64,000 nt of DNA, taken from positions 72,846 through 136,845 of the forward strand of contig JAZLJL010000070.1 in the NCBI GenBank assembly GCA_045617845.1, written 5' to 3'. The notes under the pieces were generated by a model. The model saw only the letters and a program-made list of their open reading frames with translations. It was not told where the DNA came from and ran no database searches. The stretch comes from UBA1181 sp045617845 (GTDB lineage Bacteria; Bacteroidota; Bacteroidia; Bacteroidales; Paludibacteraceae). Of this stretch, positions 17,281-26,109 are shown piece by piece; the stretch's first letter is position 1; the number at the start of each line of letters is the position of its first letter. A program made the position numbers and the translations under genes.

Positions 17281-18561
17281 ATGGCTTATTTCTTTTCATC
17301 GGAATCCGTTTCCGAAGGACACCCGGATAAAGTCGCTGATCAAATCTCCGACGCTATCTTGGACAACATTTTGGCTCAGGACAAAGAGTCTAAAGTTGCT
17401 TGCGAAACATTAGTTACCACCGGTCAAGTGATTCTTGCCGGCGAATTGAAGACCACAGCGATGATCAACGAACAGGACATCGCCCGTGAGGTGATCAAGA
17501 AAATCGGTTACACGAAGAGCGATTACAAGTTCGACAGCGAATCGTGCGGTATCTTGAACGCGCTCCACGGACAGTCGCCCGACATCAACCGCGGTGTGGA
17601 ACGTTCCAACCCTTACGAACAAGGCGCCGGCGACCAAGGCATGATGTTCGGTTATGCCTGCAACGAGACAGAAAGCTTGATGCCTATCGCTCTCGACATG
17701 GCGCATAACCTTCTGTGGGAACTCTCCCAAATCCGTCGTGAGGGAAAACAGATGACTTATCTCCGTCCTGACTCTAAGTCACAGGTGACCATCGAGTATG
17801 GCGACGATAATAAACCGAAACGTGTGGATACCATCGTGATCTCCACCCAACATGACGAATTCATCATCGACGAGAAGGATCAGTTGAAGGCGGACGAGGA
17901 GATGGTGGCGCAAATCAAGAAAGACGTCGAAACTATCCTTATCCCTCGTTTGCTCAGCAAACACGAGGAGTACAAGGCGTTGCTCGCCGGCGAATATAAA
18001 TTGTTGGTGAACCCTACGGGTAAATTCGTGATTGGTGGTCCTTATGGTGATACCGGTCTGACTGGTCGTAAGATCATCGTCGACACCTACGGTGGCAAGG
18101 GTGCGCATGGCGGTGGCGCCTTCTCGGGTAAGGACCCTTCTAAGGTGGACCGTTCCGCAGCTTACGCCGCCAGACATTTGGCGAAGAATCTCGTGGCCGC
18201 AGGTTTGGCTGACGAAGTCTTGGTGCAGGTGGCTTACGCGATTGGCGTGGCTGAACCGATGAACCTCTTCATCAATACTTACGGAACATCCAAGGTGAAG
18301 ATGAGCGACGGCGAGATGGCGAAGAAGATCGCGGATAGCAAGATATTCGATATGCGTCCGAAAGCGATCGAGGATCGTCTCAAATTGCGTAATCCGATGT
18401 ACGAGGAGACCGCTTCCTACGGACATATGGGAAGGACGCCGCAAGTGGTGACGAAGCGCTTTACCGACCGCACCGGCAAGAGTTTCACCAAGGAAGTGGA
18501 ACTTTTCACTTGGGAGAAAACGGACAAGACGGGCGATTTGAAAAAATTGTTTAATTTGTAA
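17281..18561 (+). CDS. metK: S-adenosylmethionine synthase
   Basis: Makes SAM from methionine and ATP in the cytosol. 426 residues. The N-terminal FSSESVSEGHPDKVADQ holds the ATP/Mg site, GAGDQGMMFGYA follows near residue 120, and the phosphate-binding GGKGAHGGGAFSGKDPSKVD near residue 275; all are invariant in MetK. Somewhat longer than the 380-400 of E. coli type, as in Bacteroidetes. Its leader carries a candidate SAM-II riboswitch and a TAnnTTCG promoter, so feedback by SAM is likely. It is followed by mdh with its own promoter. Confidence 0.97.
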   Translation: MAYFFSSESVSEGHPDKVADQISDAILDNILAQDKESKVACETLVTTGQVILAGELKTTAMINEQDIAREVIKKIGYTKSDYKFDSESCGILNALHGQSPDINRGVERSNPYEQGAGDQGMMFGYACNETESLMPIALDMAHNLLWELSQIRREGKQMTYLRPDSKSQVTIEYGDDNKPKRVDTIVISTQHDEFIIDEKDQLKADEEMVAQIKKDVETILIPRLLSKHEEYKALLAGEYKLLVNPTGKFVIGGPYGDTGLTGRKIIVDTYGGKGAHGGGAFSGKDPSKVDRSAAYAARHLAKNLVAAGLADEVLVQVAYAIGVAEPMNLFINTYGTSKVKMSDGEMAKKIADSKIFDMRPKAIEDRLKLRNPMYEETASYGHMGRTPQVVTKRFTDRTGKSFTKEVELFTWEKTDKTGDLKKLFNL

Positions 18562-18605
18562 AAAGATTCGTCCTTCCCGCAGATGAGGGAAGCGATAAAA
18601 ATTAT

Positions 18606-18613
18606 TATATTCG
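18606..18613 (+). promoter_or_regulatory. Candidate -7 element of mdh (TTCG variant)
   Basis: TATATTCG followed by CG, 40 nt before the start codon. No -33 element recognised. Confidence 0.45.
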
Positions 18614-18653
18614 CGTTAATTTTTTAGGAAATACTTTTAAAAATTTATATAGT

Positions 18654-19646
18654 ATGAGTTTCTTATCTAACAAAAAATTAGTTATCGTTGGTGCCGCAGG
18701 TGCTATCGGTTCTACAATGGCTCAATTGGCAGCTGTTAAGGGTTTAACAAACAACATCACTCTTTACGATCCATACTTGAAGGGTCTTGAGGGAGTTTAC
18801 GAAGAGCTTCGTCACTGTGGTTTCGACGGTGTAAACTTCACTTTCACTGACAATGTTGAGAAGGCTTTGACAGGTGCTAACTTCATCATCTCTTCTGGTG
18901 GTGCTCCTCGTAAAGAGGGTATGACCCGTGAAGATCTTTTGAAGGGTAACGCTATGATCGCTTCTGACTTCGGTGACAACGTAAAGAAATATTGCCCTAA
19001 CTGCGAGCACATCGTCGTTATCTTCAACCCAGCTGACGTAACTGGTTTGATCGTTTTGGTTAAGTCTGGTTTGAAGCCTAACCAAGTAACTACTTTGGCA
19101 GGTTTGGACTCTACTCGTCTTCAAAGCGAGTTGGCTAAGTACTTCGGTATTCCTCAATACGAAGTAACTGGTTGCGCTACTCTCGGTGGTCACGGTGAGA
19201 AGATGGTTCCTGTAACTTCTGACGTGAAGGTACAAGGAAAGGCTCTTTCTTCATTGAACATCCCAGCTGACAAGTTCGAGGAGATCAAGCAAAAGACTAT
19301 CCAAGGTGGTTCTAACATCATCGCTCTTCGCGGACGTTCTTCTAACTTGAGCCCTGCATACGTGGCAATCGAGATGATCGAGGCTGCTATGGGTGGCACT
19401 AAGTTCACTTTGCCTGCTGGCTGCTTCGTAAAGGACGGCATGTACGGCTACAAGAACGTATGTATGGCTATGAAGTCAACTATCGATGCTAACGGTGTTT
19501 CTTACACTGAGGCTAACCTTTCAGCTGACGAGAAGAAGGCTTTGGACGCTTCTTACGAGCACCTTTGCAAGATGCGTGACGAGGTTATCGGTATGGGCGT
19601 TCTTCCTGCAGTTGCTGACTGGAAGAAGTTCAACGCTAACTTGTAA
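18654..19646 (+). CDS. mdh: Malate dehydrogenase
   Basis: NAD-dependent interconversion of malate and oxaloacetate, part of the reductive branch leading to fumarate and succinate in anaerobic Bacteroidales. 330 residues. The Rossmann motif VGAAGAIGSTMA is at 12-23, the substrate-loop arginine follows GGAPRKEGMTR, LDSTRLQSELAKYFG carries the conserved Asp/Arg, and LGGHGEKMVPV contains the catalytic His. Codon use is strongly biased (GGT, GCT, AAG, TTC), unlike neighbouring hypothetical genes, consistent with high expression. Single gene with its own terminator. Confidence 0.95.
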   Translation: MSFLSNKKLVIVGAAGAIGSTMAQLAAVKGLTNNITLYDPYLKGLEGVYEELRHCGFDGVNFTFTDNVEKALTGANFIISSGGAPRKEGMTREDLLKGNAMIASDFGDNVKKYCPNCEHIVVIFNPADVTGLIVLVKSGLKPNQVTTLAGLDSTRLQSELAKYFGIPQYEVTGCATLGGHGEKMVPVTSDVKVQGKALSSLNIPADKFEEIKQKTIQGGSNIIALRGRSSNLSPAYVAIEMIEAAMGGTKFTLPAGCFVKDGMYGYKNVCMAMKSTIDANGVSYTEANLSADEKKALDASYEHLCKMRDEVIGMGVLPAVADWKKFNANL

Positions 19647-19670
19647 TCCCTTACGGATTTTCAGATATGA

Positions 19671-19702
19671 GAGTGGTTCCCGATGGGAGCCACTCTTTTT
19701 TT
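19671..19702 (+). terminator. Intrinsic terminator of mdh
   Basis: GAGTGGTTCCC (19671-19681) with GGGAGCCACTC (19685-19695), 3-nt loop, one G:T pair, then seven T. Confidence 0.92.
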
Positions 19703-19772
19703 GCCTTGGCTGGTGAGGTGATGTGTCGTTGGATGTTGTTAGCTTTTGCGACAATGCGAGTAACTAGTTTTG

Positions 19773-19955
19773 ATGAATACAAGTGAAGTCGAGAGTAATA
19801 AAGGGAAAGTCGAAGGAGATATTCTCTTTGAGTTTTTATCTGATATATGGGTAATGATTCTATTCCGTTGGTTAAATAGTTTTCTGTGGTTATTAGTCCT
19901 TACTATGAAAAATTATGGATTCATATTAGAAATTAATATTAACTTTAGCCGATAA
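19773..19955 (+). CDS. Possible small membrane peptide
   Basis: 60 codons from ATG 19773 (MNTSEVESNKGKVEGD) with one hydrophobic segment rich in Trp (WVMILFRWLNSFLWLLVL). TAGTTTTG ends directly at the ATG and could be a -7 element. No family recognised; base composition is the AT-rich intergenic type. It lies 19 nt upstream of another small membrane protein gene, so the pair could be co-expressed. Weak call: it may be chance. Confidence 0.3.
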   Translation: MNTSEVESNKGKVEGDILFEFLSDIWVMILFRWLNSFLWLLVLTMKNYGFILEININFSR

Positions 19956-19974
19956 TATCTAAACAAGTAAAGAT

Positions 19975-20355
19975 ATGCCAAATACAAATTCATTTGAGAT
20001 TGTAAAGGAATTGGCGAAACACCTTTTGTGGTTTTGTCTAATCCTCTTAATGGTTGCACTTTGTGTGGCAATCATTTTGTGTGTTGTCCATGCTTCTTCA
20101 AATGGCAGAAGTGATGGCTTTGTAGCATATTTATTATTAAGTATTGTCCCTACTTATGTCTGCTCGCGTTTTATATGCAAGGATAATCTGAAATATTCAA
20201 TTATTAGGACGTTTTCACAAATCCTCCTAATGTTTGGTCTCGTCGTTGTTTCATATTGGTTAAGAACAACTGCTTTTATGTTTCTTTCTCCAATAATCTC
20301 TTGGATTATTGTTGATGCATTGTTTGTTTGTCTCGTTTATAAGGTTGATAAATAA
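19975..20355 (+). CDS. Small integral membrane protein of unknown function
   Basis: 126 residues with about four transmembrane segments (LLWFCLILLMVALCVAII, VAYLLLSIVPTYVC, ILLMFGLVVVSYWL, IISWIIVDALFVCLVYK). The N-terminus is short and cytosolic. No recognisable family or catalytic motif. The gene is AT-rich compared with the housekeeping neighbours mdh and pfp, and lies in a short segment of poorly conserved content. Confidence 0.55.
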   Translation: MPNTNSFEIVKELAKHLLWFCLILLMVALCVAIILCVVHASSNGRSDGFVAYLLLSIVPTYVCSRFICKDNLKYSIIRTFSQILLMFGLVVVSYWLRTTAFMFLSPIISWIIVDALFVCLVYKVDK

Positions 20356-20640
20356 AAATCAACTATCCTACCGCACGTCGATGCTTATGCTCTGAAATAA
20401 TAATGCCTCCATTGCCTTGTGTTTTCATATATGAATCACGCAAACGTGAATGGTAATTTTGTACGCGAAAGTTATTCATTGGTGGATTTGATTTATGTTA
20501 TGGATGGATTATCACATAAAGTCTTTTGCCGGATCAATTTTATCTTTCTTGACTGCTGCTTAAATTATTTTCAATTAACTTAGCGATTGGTTCGAAATCG
20601 ACAGTTGCTAAAATTTCAAATGTGTTATAAGACAGATTAA
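20356..20640. other. Intergenic gap with a possible promoter
   Basis: AT-rich. TAATTTTG at 20454-20461 fits the -7 consensus but has no -33 partner; it would give a leader of about 180 nt for the TerB/J-domain gene. No structured RNA or repeat recognised. Confidence 0.3.
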
Positions 20641-20760
20641 ATGGCTAGACGTAATTATTTCAAAAGGAAACAAGAGGGTAATTAAAAAAGGAAGTCTATC
20701 AAAGATTTTTTTTGTAATCCAACAGTAAGTTTCTTTATTGTCTGGCTGATTTTAGGCATA

Positions 20761-21600
20761 TTGGGTTTTATATTGGACATAGGGATACTTAAAGTCTGTT
20801 TTATTTTACCTGTAGCATGTGGATTAGTGTCTCTTATATGTTTGGGTTTGTGTTTCCCTCTTACATGGATATATTACAAGATACAGTGCGTTTGGAGAAA
20901 AATTTTCCCATCCACAGCTAATAATACATTTAAGCCAACTCCATCTGAAGAGATGCAACGGGAACGCCGCAACAATGGCTTGGCAGGCGTCATCGCTTTG
21001 GTCATGAAAGCTGATGGCGACACGTCGGAGAAGGAATTGGAAGCCGTTACGAAATACTTGGAGAATCATTACAAGTCAGACTATAAAGAAATATCGGAAG
21101 CCATTAACATCAACCTGAAAATCAACAACCCTAATTTTGTAAAGCAGTCTTGCATTTGGTTGACCGCCGATATGAACTATGCGGAGCGATTAGGCTTCAT
21201 CGAGTTCCTCTTCGACATCGCCCGGTTGAGCAAGGGCATCGACCAGTCGGAGTGGAAACTTCTATGCGACATCATGCGCCGCATCGGATTGGAGAATGAG
21301 GACATCGAATATATGAGCCGCAAATATTCGCCTTCGTATAGCAGTGCGGGTAGTGCGAAAAGAGCGGGCGGGGAGCGTGGCAATGAAGTCTCGACCAACG
21401 TGTCGTCCGTAGCCTCTACGAATCCTGCCTTGCGGGTCTTGGGGTTGGACGATTCGGCGACGGAGGAGGAGATCCAAAGCGCCTACCGCAAGTTGGCGAA
21501 GAAATACCATCCAGACACGGTGCAGGATGAGGAGATGAAACTGGTGCTGAGCGAGAAGTTCAAGGAGATCAGTTGGGCGTATAGTACATTGACAAAATAA
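20761..21600 (+). CDS. DjlA-like membrane protein with TerB and J domains (N-terminus interrupted upstream)
   Basis: 279 residues from TTG 20761. Hydrophobic N-terminus, a TerB-like helical domain (about residues 75-185, LVMKADGDTSEKELEAV with the acidic DG..E pattern) and a C-terminal J domain (about 220-279, AYRKLAKKYHPDTV, HPD intact). J domains recruit and stimulate DnaK; DjlA-type proteins do this at the inner membrane. The same frame is open upstream from ATG 20641 (MARRNYFKRKQEGN) except for a TAA at 20683-20685, after which it continues KRKSIKDFF and the first half of the membrane helix. The upstream ATG therefore looks like the ancestral start and the gene may be damaged or restarted at TTG. 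The neighbouring four-gene J-domain cluster is distantly related. Confidence 0.65.
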   Translation: MGFILDIGILKVCFILPVACGLVSLICLGLCFPLTWIYYKIQCVWRKIFPSTANNTFKPTPSEEMQRERRNNGLAGVIALVMKADGDTSEKELEAVTKYLENHYKSDYKEISEAININLKINNPNFVKQSCIWLTADMNYAERLGFIEFLFDIARLSKGIDQSEWKLLCDIMRRIGLENEDIEYMSRKYSPSYSSAGSAKRAGGERGNEVSTNVSSVASTNPALRVLGLDDSATEEEIQSAYRKLAKKYHPDTVQDEEMKLVLSEKFKEISWAYSTLTK

Positions 21601-21614
21601 TTTTTTAAGTAAAT

Positions 21615-22478
21615 ATGATTGTTTCACATAGGGTATTTATCGTTCCATTGTGTCTGCTTTTCTTGGCGGAATGTGAAGCCGGTTCGGATAAGCGTACGAA
21701 TACGAATCAGATGCGGAATGGTGATTCCGTTACCGCTGAATGTGGCGATGTGGTGGATACTGTTCGGAAGGCTGATTTGTCTCATGTCGATAAGGATAAT
21801 GATGATTTTCCGCTTCATGGGGAACCTTTATATACCGGACCTTATCTCATAGATTCGCTTCCTGCTCCTGTCCGTATCGATAACGACACGCTGTTGCTCT
21901 TTCAAGACACGTTGGACGGATGCTATTTCAAACTGGAATTTCGCAAGAAGGGACTTGCCGCATCGGTGATTCGGTCTGTGGAGAAAGACCTTCCCGAATT
22001 TTTGTCGGGTGGGGAAGAGGAGGGGTTCTCAGTGACCTATGGAAAGAAACTGAACGTGTGGCGGGAAGAGATTCTCTCCGGAGAATTCAAGTGCGATGCG
22101 GAATATTCCGTTCGTGTCGGCGAAGAGGACGACAAGCATGTGAATTGCCTTTTCTATGGTTTCTATCAATATGCATGCAGCCATGGTAATTCGTATGTCA
22201 CTTGCGTCACCTACGACAAGCGTAGCGGACGTTCGTTTGATGAGAAGATGATTCGTATGGACGATGCGTTGCGTCTTATGATAGACGAAACGGATGAAGA
22301 ATTTGGGAATAATGCGTTGCCCCAAATACAGCCTTACCTCTCTGGCGATTCCGTGGTTTTCCTCTTCCCGGATTGGCGACCGACCAGTCGGGAGACCGAT
22401 TTGCCCAAGGCGATTCTTCCGCTCGGAAAAATCTTCCCCTATTTGACGGAAGAGGGTAGGAGGTTCGTGGAACGATGA
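21615..22478 (+). CDS. Predicted lipoprotein, possibly DUF3298/RsiV-like
   Basis: 287 residues. The signal peptide MIVSHRVFIVPLCLLFLAEC ends in a lipobox-like LAEC with Cys20. The middle section GFYQYACSHGNSYVTCVTYDKRSG followed by a helix and a long C-terminal beta-rich part resembles the DUF3298-type layout of periplasmic lipoproteins, but the match is by eye only. The start codon is 15 nt after the TerB/J-domain gene stop, so the two may be one transcript. Function unknown. Confidence 0.6.
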   Translation: MIVSHRVFIVPLCLLFLAECEAGSDKRTNTNQMRNGDSVTAECGDVVDTVRKADLSHVDKDNDDFPLHGEPLYTGPYLIDSLPAPVRIDNDTLLLFQDTLDGCYFKLEFRKKGLAASVIRSVEKDLPEFLSGGEEEGFSVTYGKKLNVWREEILSGEFKCDAEYSVRVGEEDDKHVNCLFYGFYQYACSHGNSYVTCVTYDKRSGRSFDEKMIRMDDALRLMIDETDEEFGNNALPQIQPYLSGDSVVFLFPDWRPTSRETDLPKAILPLGKIFPYLTEEGRRFVER

Positions 22479-22502
22479 TTTGAAACTTTTGGGTTTCAAG
22501 AG

Positions 22503-22533
22503 TTGCGTTTTACATTAAAATTTACGAATTTTG
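22503..22533 (+). promoter_or_regulatory. Promoter of pfp
   Basis: TTG (22503-22505), 20 nt, then GAATTTTG (22526-22533) followed by CA: one base off TAnnTTTG with ideal spacing. Confidence 0.55.
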
Positions 22534-22580
22534 CAAGAGATAATGAATTTAATTTTTAATCTTTAAAATAGTAATAAACA

Positions 22581-24197
22581 ATGGCAAAAAGTGCATTGCA
22601 AATCGCAAGAGCAGCTTACCAACCAAAGTTGCCTAAGGCATTCAAGGGTGGTGTCGCTCTAAAGGAAGGACAAGCAACTCAGTCAGTTGCTGACCAAGCT
22701 GAAATCAAGAAGTTGTTCCCTAACACTTACGGTATGCCGATCGTGACTTTCGAACCTGCTTCCGCAAAGTTGTCTATGGGTGCCTTCAACGTGGGTGTAA
22801 TCCTTTCTGGTGGTCAAGCTCCTGGCGGTCACAACGTGATCTCCGGTTTGTTCGACGGTATCAAGGCTTTGAATCCTAACGGAAAATTGTATGGTTTCTT
22901 GGGTGGTCCTAGCGGTTTGATCGATCACAAATATGTAGAGTTGACTTCAGCCATCATCGACGAGTACCGTAACACGGGTGGTTTCGATATCATCGGTTCC
23001 GGCCGTACTAAGTTGGAGGAGGAGTCTCAATTCGATAGCGGTATCGAGATCTGCAACAAGCTTGGCATCAAGGCTTTGGTTACCATCGGTGGTGATGACT
23101 CTAATACCAACGCTTGCGTTTTGGCTGAGTACTACTTGCAGAAGAAATGCGGTATCCAAGTGATCGGTTGCCCTAAGACTATCGACGGTGACTTGAAGAA
23201 CGAGCAAATCGAGACTTCTTTCGGTTTCGATACTGCATGTAAGGTATACTCTGAGGTTATCGGTAACATCATGCGTGACGCTAACTCAGCTAAGAAATAC
23301 TGGCACTTCATCAAGTTGATGGGTCGTTCAGCATCTCACATCGCTTTGGAGTGCGGTCTTCAAACTCAACCTAACATCTGTATCGTTTCAGAGGAGGTTG
23401 AGGCTAAGAAGATGACTTTGGCTCAAATCGTTAACAACATCGCTGATACTGTAGCTGCTCGCGCCGCTAAGGGTAACAACTTCGGTGTTTGCTTGATCCC
23501 TGAAGGTTTGATCGAGTTCATCCCTGAGATGAAGGTGTTGATCAAGGAGTTGAACGACTTGTTGGCTGAGACTAGCGGTGATGTGGCTGCTGCAGTGAAG
23601 AAGCTTTCTTCTAACTCTGCTTCAGTTTACGCTTCTCTCCCTGATTTCGTTCAAAAGCAATTGACTTTGGAGCGTGACCCTCACGGAAACGTTCAAGTAT
23701 CTTTGATCGAGACTGAGAAGTTGCTCATCGAGATGGTTAAGACTGAGTTGGGCAAGAGAAAGGCTGCCGGTTCTTACACTGGTAAGTTCTCCGGACTCGG
23801 TCACTTCTTCGGATATGAGGGACGTTGCGCAGCTCCTTCTAACTTCGACGCTGACTACTGCTACTCATTGGGTTACAACGCAGCTAACTTGATCGCTACT
23901 GGCAAGTCTGGTTACATGTCGTTGATCAAGAACACTACTAAGCCTGCTGACCAATGGATCGCTGCTGGTGTGCCTATCACGATGATGATGAACATGGAAC
24001 AACGTAACGGTAAGCAAAAACCAGTTATCCGCAAGGCATTGGTTGAATTGGATGGCGCTCCATTCAAGGCTTTGGCTGCTAACCGTGAAAAGTGGGCTAT
24101 CGAGACCGCTTACGTTTACCCAGGTCCAATCCAATACTTCGGCCCTGCTGAGGTTTGTGACCAACCTACCAAGACTTTGGCTTTGGAGAAAGCTTGA
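22581..24197 (+). CDS. pfp: PPi-dependent 6-phosphofructokinase
   Basis: Phosphorylates fructose 6-phosphate with pyrophosphate, reversibly, in glycolysis. 538 residues, the long PFP form. SGGQAPGGHNV (76-86) is the phosphate-donor loop, GGDDSNTNA carries the Asp typical of PPi-dependent enzymes in place of Gly of ATP-dependent ones, and PKTIDGDL and KLMGRSASHIALEC are the active-site strands. Codon use is strongly optimised, like mdh. Flanked by its own promoter and a strong bidirectional terminator. Confidence 0.95.
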   Translation: MAKSALQIARAAYQPKLPKAFKGGVALKEGQATQSVADQAEIKKLFPNTYGMPIVTFEPASAKLSMGAFNVGVILSGGQAPGGHNVISGLFDGIKALNPNGKLYGFLGGPSGLIDHKYVELTSAIIDEYRNTGGFDIIGSGRTKLEEESQFDSGIEICNKLGIKALVTIGGDDSNTNACVLAEYYLQKKCGIQVIGCPKTIDGDLKNEQIETSFGFDTACKVYSEVIGNIMRDANSAKKYWHFIKLMGRSASHIALECGLQTQPNICIVSEEVEAKKMTLAQIVNNIADTVAARAAKGNNFGVCLIPEGLIEFIPEMKVLIKELNDLLAETSGDVAAAVKKLSSNSASVYASLPDFVQKQLTLERDPHGNVQVSLIETEKLLIEMVKTELGKRKAAGSYTGKFSGLGHFFGYEGRCAAPSNFDADYCYSLGYNAANLIATGKSGYMSLIKNTTKPADQWIAAGVPITMMMNMEQRNGKQKPVIRKALVELDGAPFKALAANREKWAIETAYVYPGPIQYFGPAEVCDQPTKTLALEKA

Positions 24198-24217
24198 TTG
24201 TCTGGTATCTGATATAC

Positions 24218-24253
24218 AAAAAAAGAGTCTCGGTTTTCCGGGACTCTTTTTTT
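24218..24253 (+). terminator. Bidirectional intrinsic terminator between pfp and the deformylase gene
   Basis: AAAAAAAGAGTC-T-CGG (24218-24233), TTTT loop, CCG-G-GACTCTTTTTTT (24238-24253). A-run and T-run on either side allow termination from both directions. Confidence 0.93.
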
Positions 24254-24296
24254 ATGCCTTGCAGTGCGCAATCCGATTGATGGACCGACTCTTGCC

Positions 24297-24707
24297 TTAA
24301 ATCAGTATTCCGTTGCAGTGGTCTATCTCATGTTGGATGATTTGTGCCGTAAAGCCACGGAAAGTGCCCTTCTTTGGCTTGAAATCGGTGTCTTGGTACT
24401 CCACCTCAATTACGTCGTAACGCATCGTCTTCTTGACGCCCGCGATGGATAGGCAGCTCTCCTCGGTGAGGTAAGGTTTGCTCCTTTGGGTGATGACCGG
24501 GTTGATGAGCGCCAGTTGGTTCTTCTTGTCGTAGACGACGATGATGTTCTTCCAGCTCCCGATCATATTCGCAGCCATGCCCACGCACTTCTCCTTGTGC
24601 GCCTTCAGCGTCTCCGCCAAGTCGGTGATTATCTGTTTGTCCGCTTCTGTCGCCGGTTCCGATTTCATGGCGAGAAGCGCTTTGTCGTGTATGATTTCGC
24701 GTATCAT
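24297..24707 (-). CDS. Short atypical peptide deformylase
   Basis: 136 residues. Motif 3 QHEIDHCNG near the C-terminus supplies two metal-binding His and the catalytic Glu; motif 2 EESCLSIAG supplies the metal Cys. Motif 1, usually GxGLAAPQ, reads GMAANMIG, so the Pro and the active-site Gln are replaced by Asn and Met. Such short forms without a C-terminal extension occur beside the main Def in many gut anaerobes. Probably removes formyl groups from some substrate, but efficiency on normal nascent peptides is uncertain. The J-domain gene on the same strand ends 9 nt upstream, so it likely shares its transcript. Confidence 0.82.
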   Translation of the reverse strand: MIREIIHDKALLAMKSEPATEADKQIITDLAETLKAHKEKCVGMAANMIGSWKNIIVVYDKKNQLALINPVITQRSKPYLTEESCLSIAGVKKTMRYDVIEVEYQDTDFKPKKGTFRGFTAQIIQHEIDHCNGILI

Positions 24708-24716
24708 TGTATAGAA

Positions 24717-25940
24717 TTATTTATTAACATATATTTTTCCTTCTTCTTTCTTCAACAAGAACTTATAAGCCTCATTGATGACTCTGAAATTTTCGTTCGC
24801 CTCCTCGATTTGTTGCGGGGTAGCGTCTGCGGGTAGCTTGTCTGGGTGGACTTTCATCGCCAGCTCGTGGTAAGCGCTTTTGATCTCTTCGATGGTGGCG
24901 TCAACCTTTAGACCTAATGTGCGGTGGGCTTCCGTCGTCACGTTCTTGAAACTTGCGTTCGCCTTCTTCCTTCGCTCTTCTTTCTTCCGCTCTTCCTTTT
25001 CCTTTTCAGCCTTGCTGTATTCGTATTTGTACTGCATCGCCTTGAAGTCCCACTCCTTGATGACGAAATACTTGGCGATTTTTTGAAGAAGGTTGAGCTC
25101 GTTAACATCCACGCCGTCGCTCATGAAGGCACATTCGAAGAGGTGGTCGAGCAGTTCTTTCCGTTCCGAATAGGTCTTGCTTTTTGTCACACGCAACAGG
25201 GTGTCTATATCAGCCTTCGTCTCTGTTTCACAGTAAAGTGCGAAGTGTTCGGGCACGAAGGTGGATTCGTGGATGATTTCTGGATAGTTGCTTAGATAGT
25301 CGACGGCATAAGCCATGCTACTTTCGTCATGCGAAATCGATGCGACTGCGGAGAAGAGCTTTGCCACGTCTGGAAGTCTGTCCGCATTCTTGGGAATTCT
25401 AATTTTGTCATGAAAGATTTCCTTGATGAATAATAGTGTTTCATGTTCCTCCTTATGAAATGTGAACGGTTCTTCGACGATACTGGTACTGAATGGCAAT
25501 TTAATACTATCATTTTCGCCTTGTGTCGTAGCTTTCTTGCGTTGTATCGTAAAAGTGTTTGGGTCGAAGTTGTTCGTCTGGATCTCTATGATTTCGTCGA
25601 ATTTTATGGTTTTTCGAAAAATAAATACTTTTTTTATGATCCCTTTTGGTGAAAGTGATACGGACGGCTTTATGCTGGCTCTTGTGATTTCCCAACCATT
25701 AAACAATGGTATTAATAAATAGGATAAAATTAATGGCATGCAACCTATAACCCCATCATATATCATATTTAATTTTATCATTAAGGGAAAAAGAAGTATG
25801 GGAAAGATGATGAAAAAGAAAACCATCAATAAATCTTTGAATTTCCACTCTTCTTCTACTAATAACTCTCCTTTTTTGTTGAGTAATCCTTTCCCTCTCC
25901 ATTCTTGGAACTTCTGGTTGATTAACGATTCCTTATTCAT
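24717..25940 (-). CDS. Membrane-anchored PH-like/TerB/J-domain protein, paralog 1
   Basis: 407 residues. Short helical start (MNKESLINQKFQEW), two close transmembrane helices (about 34-80), a PH-like beta region (about 85-170, LSPKGIIKKVFIFRKTIKFDEIIEI), a TerB-like helical domain (about 190-300, FECAFMSDGVDVNELNLLQ with the acidic DG...E pair), a Lys/Glu coiled coil, and a C-terminal J domain (about 338-400, YHELAMKVHPDKL, HPD intact). All soluble parts should be cytosolic. It probably recruits DnaK to a membrane-bound client; the client is unknown. First of four paralogs in 8 kb, separated from the others by a divergent beta-helix gene. Precedes the short deformylase gene by 9 nt. Confidence 0.75.
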   Translation of the reverse strand: MNKESLINQKFQEWRGKGLLNKKGELLVEEEWKFKDLLMVFFFIIFPILLFPLMIKLNMIYDGVIGCMPLILSYLLIPLFNGWEITRASIKPSVSLSPKGIIKKVFIFRKTIKFDEIIEIQTNNFDPNTFTIQRKKATTQGENDSIKLPFSTSIVEEPFTFHKEEHETLLFIKEIFHDKIRIPKNADRLPDVAKLFSAVASISHDESSMAYAVDYLSNYPEIIHESTFVPEHFALYCETETKADIDTLLRVTKSKTYSERKELLDHLFECAFMSDGVDVNELNLLQKIAKYFVIKEWDFKAMQYKYEYSKAEKEKEERKKEERRKKANASFKNVTTEAHRTLGLKVDATIEEIKSAYHELAMKVHPDKLPADATPQQIEEANENFRVINEAYKFLLKKEEGKIYVNK

Positions 25941-25973
25941 GCTGAGACATTATTCCTAAATCATATATTCCCT

Positions 25974-25981
25974 CAAAGTTA
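25974..25981 (-). promoter_or_regulatory. Candidate -7 element for TerB/J paralog 1
   Basis: The complement reads TAACTTTG, 33 nt before the start codon; no clear -33 element. The same octamer precedes paralogs 2 and 3. Confidence 0.45.
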
Positions 25982-26109
25982 TAGTTTTATTTCTTTATAT
26001 GCTGTATCCTTCCTCGATTTTCGTAACTGATCGGTGCGTTTCGCTTTCTATGCCGAATATTTTTCCCGCATTCCCCGTAGCTCTATTCATTGTGTGTGTG
26101 GGCGGTTTC

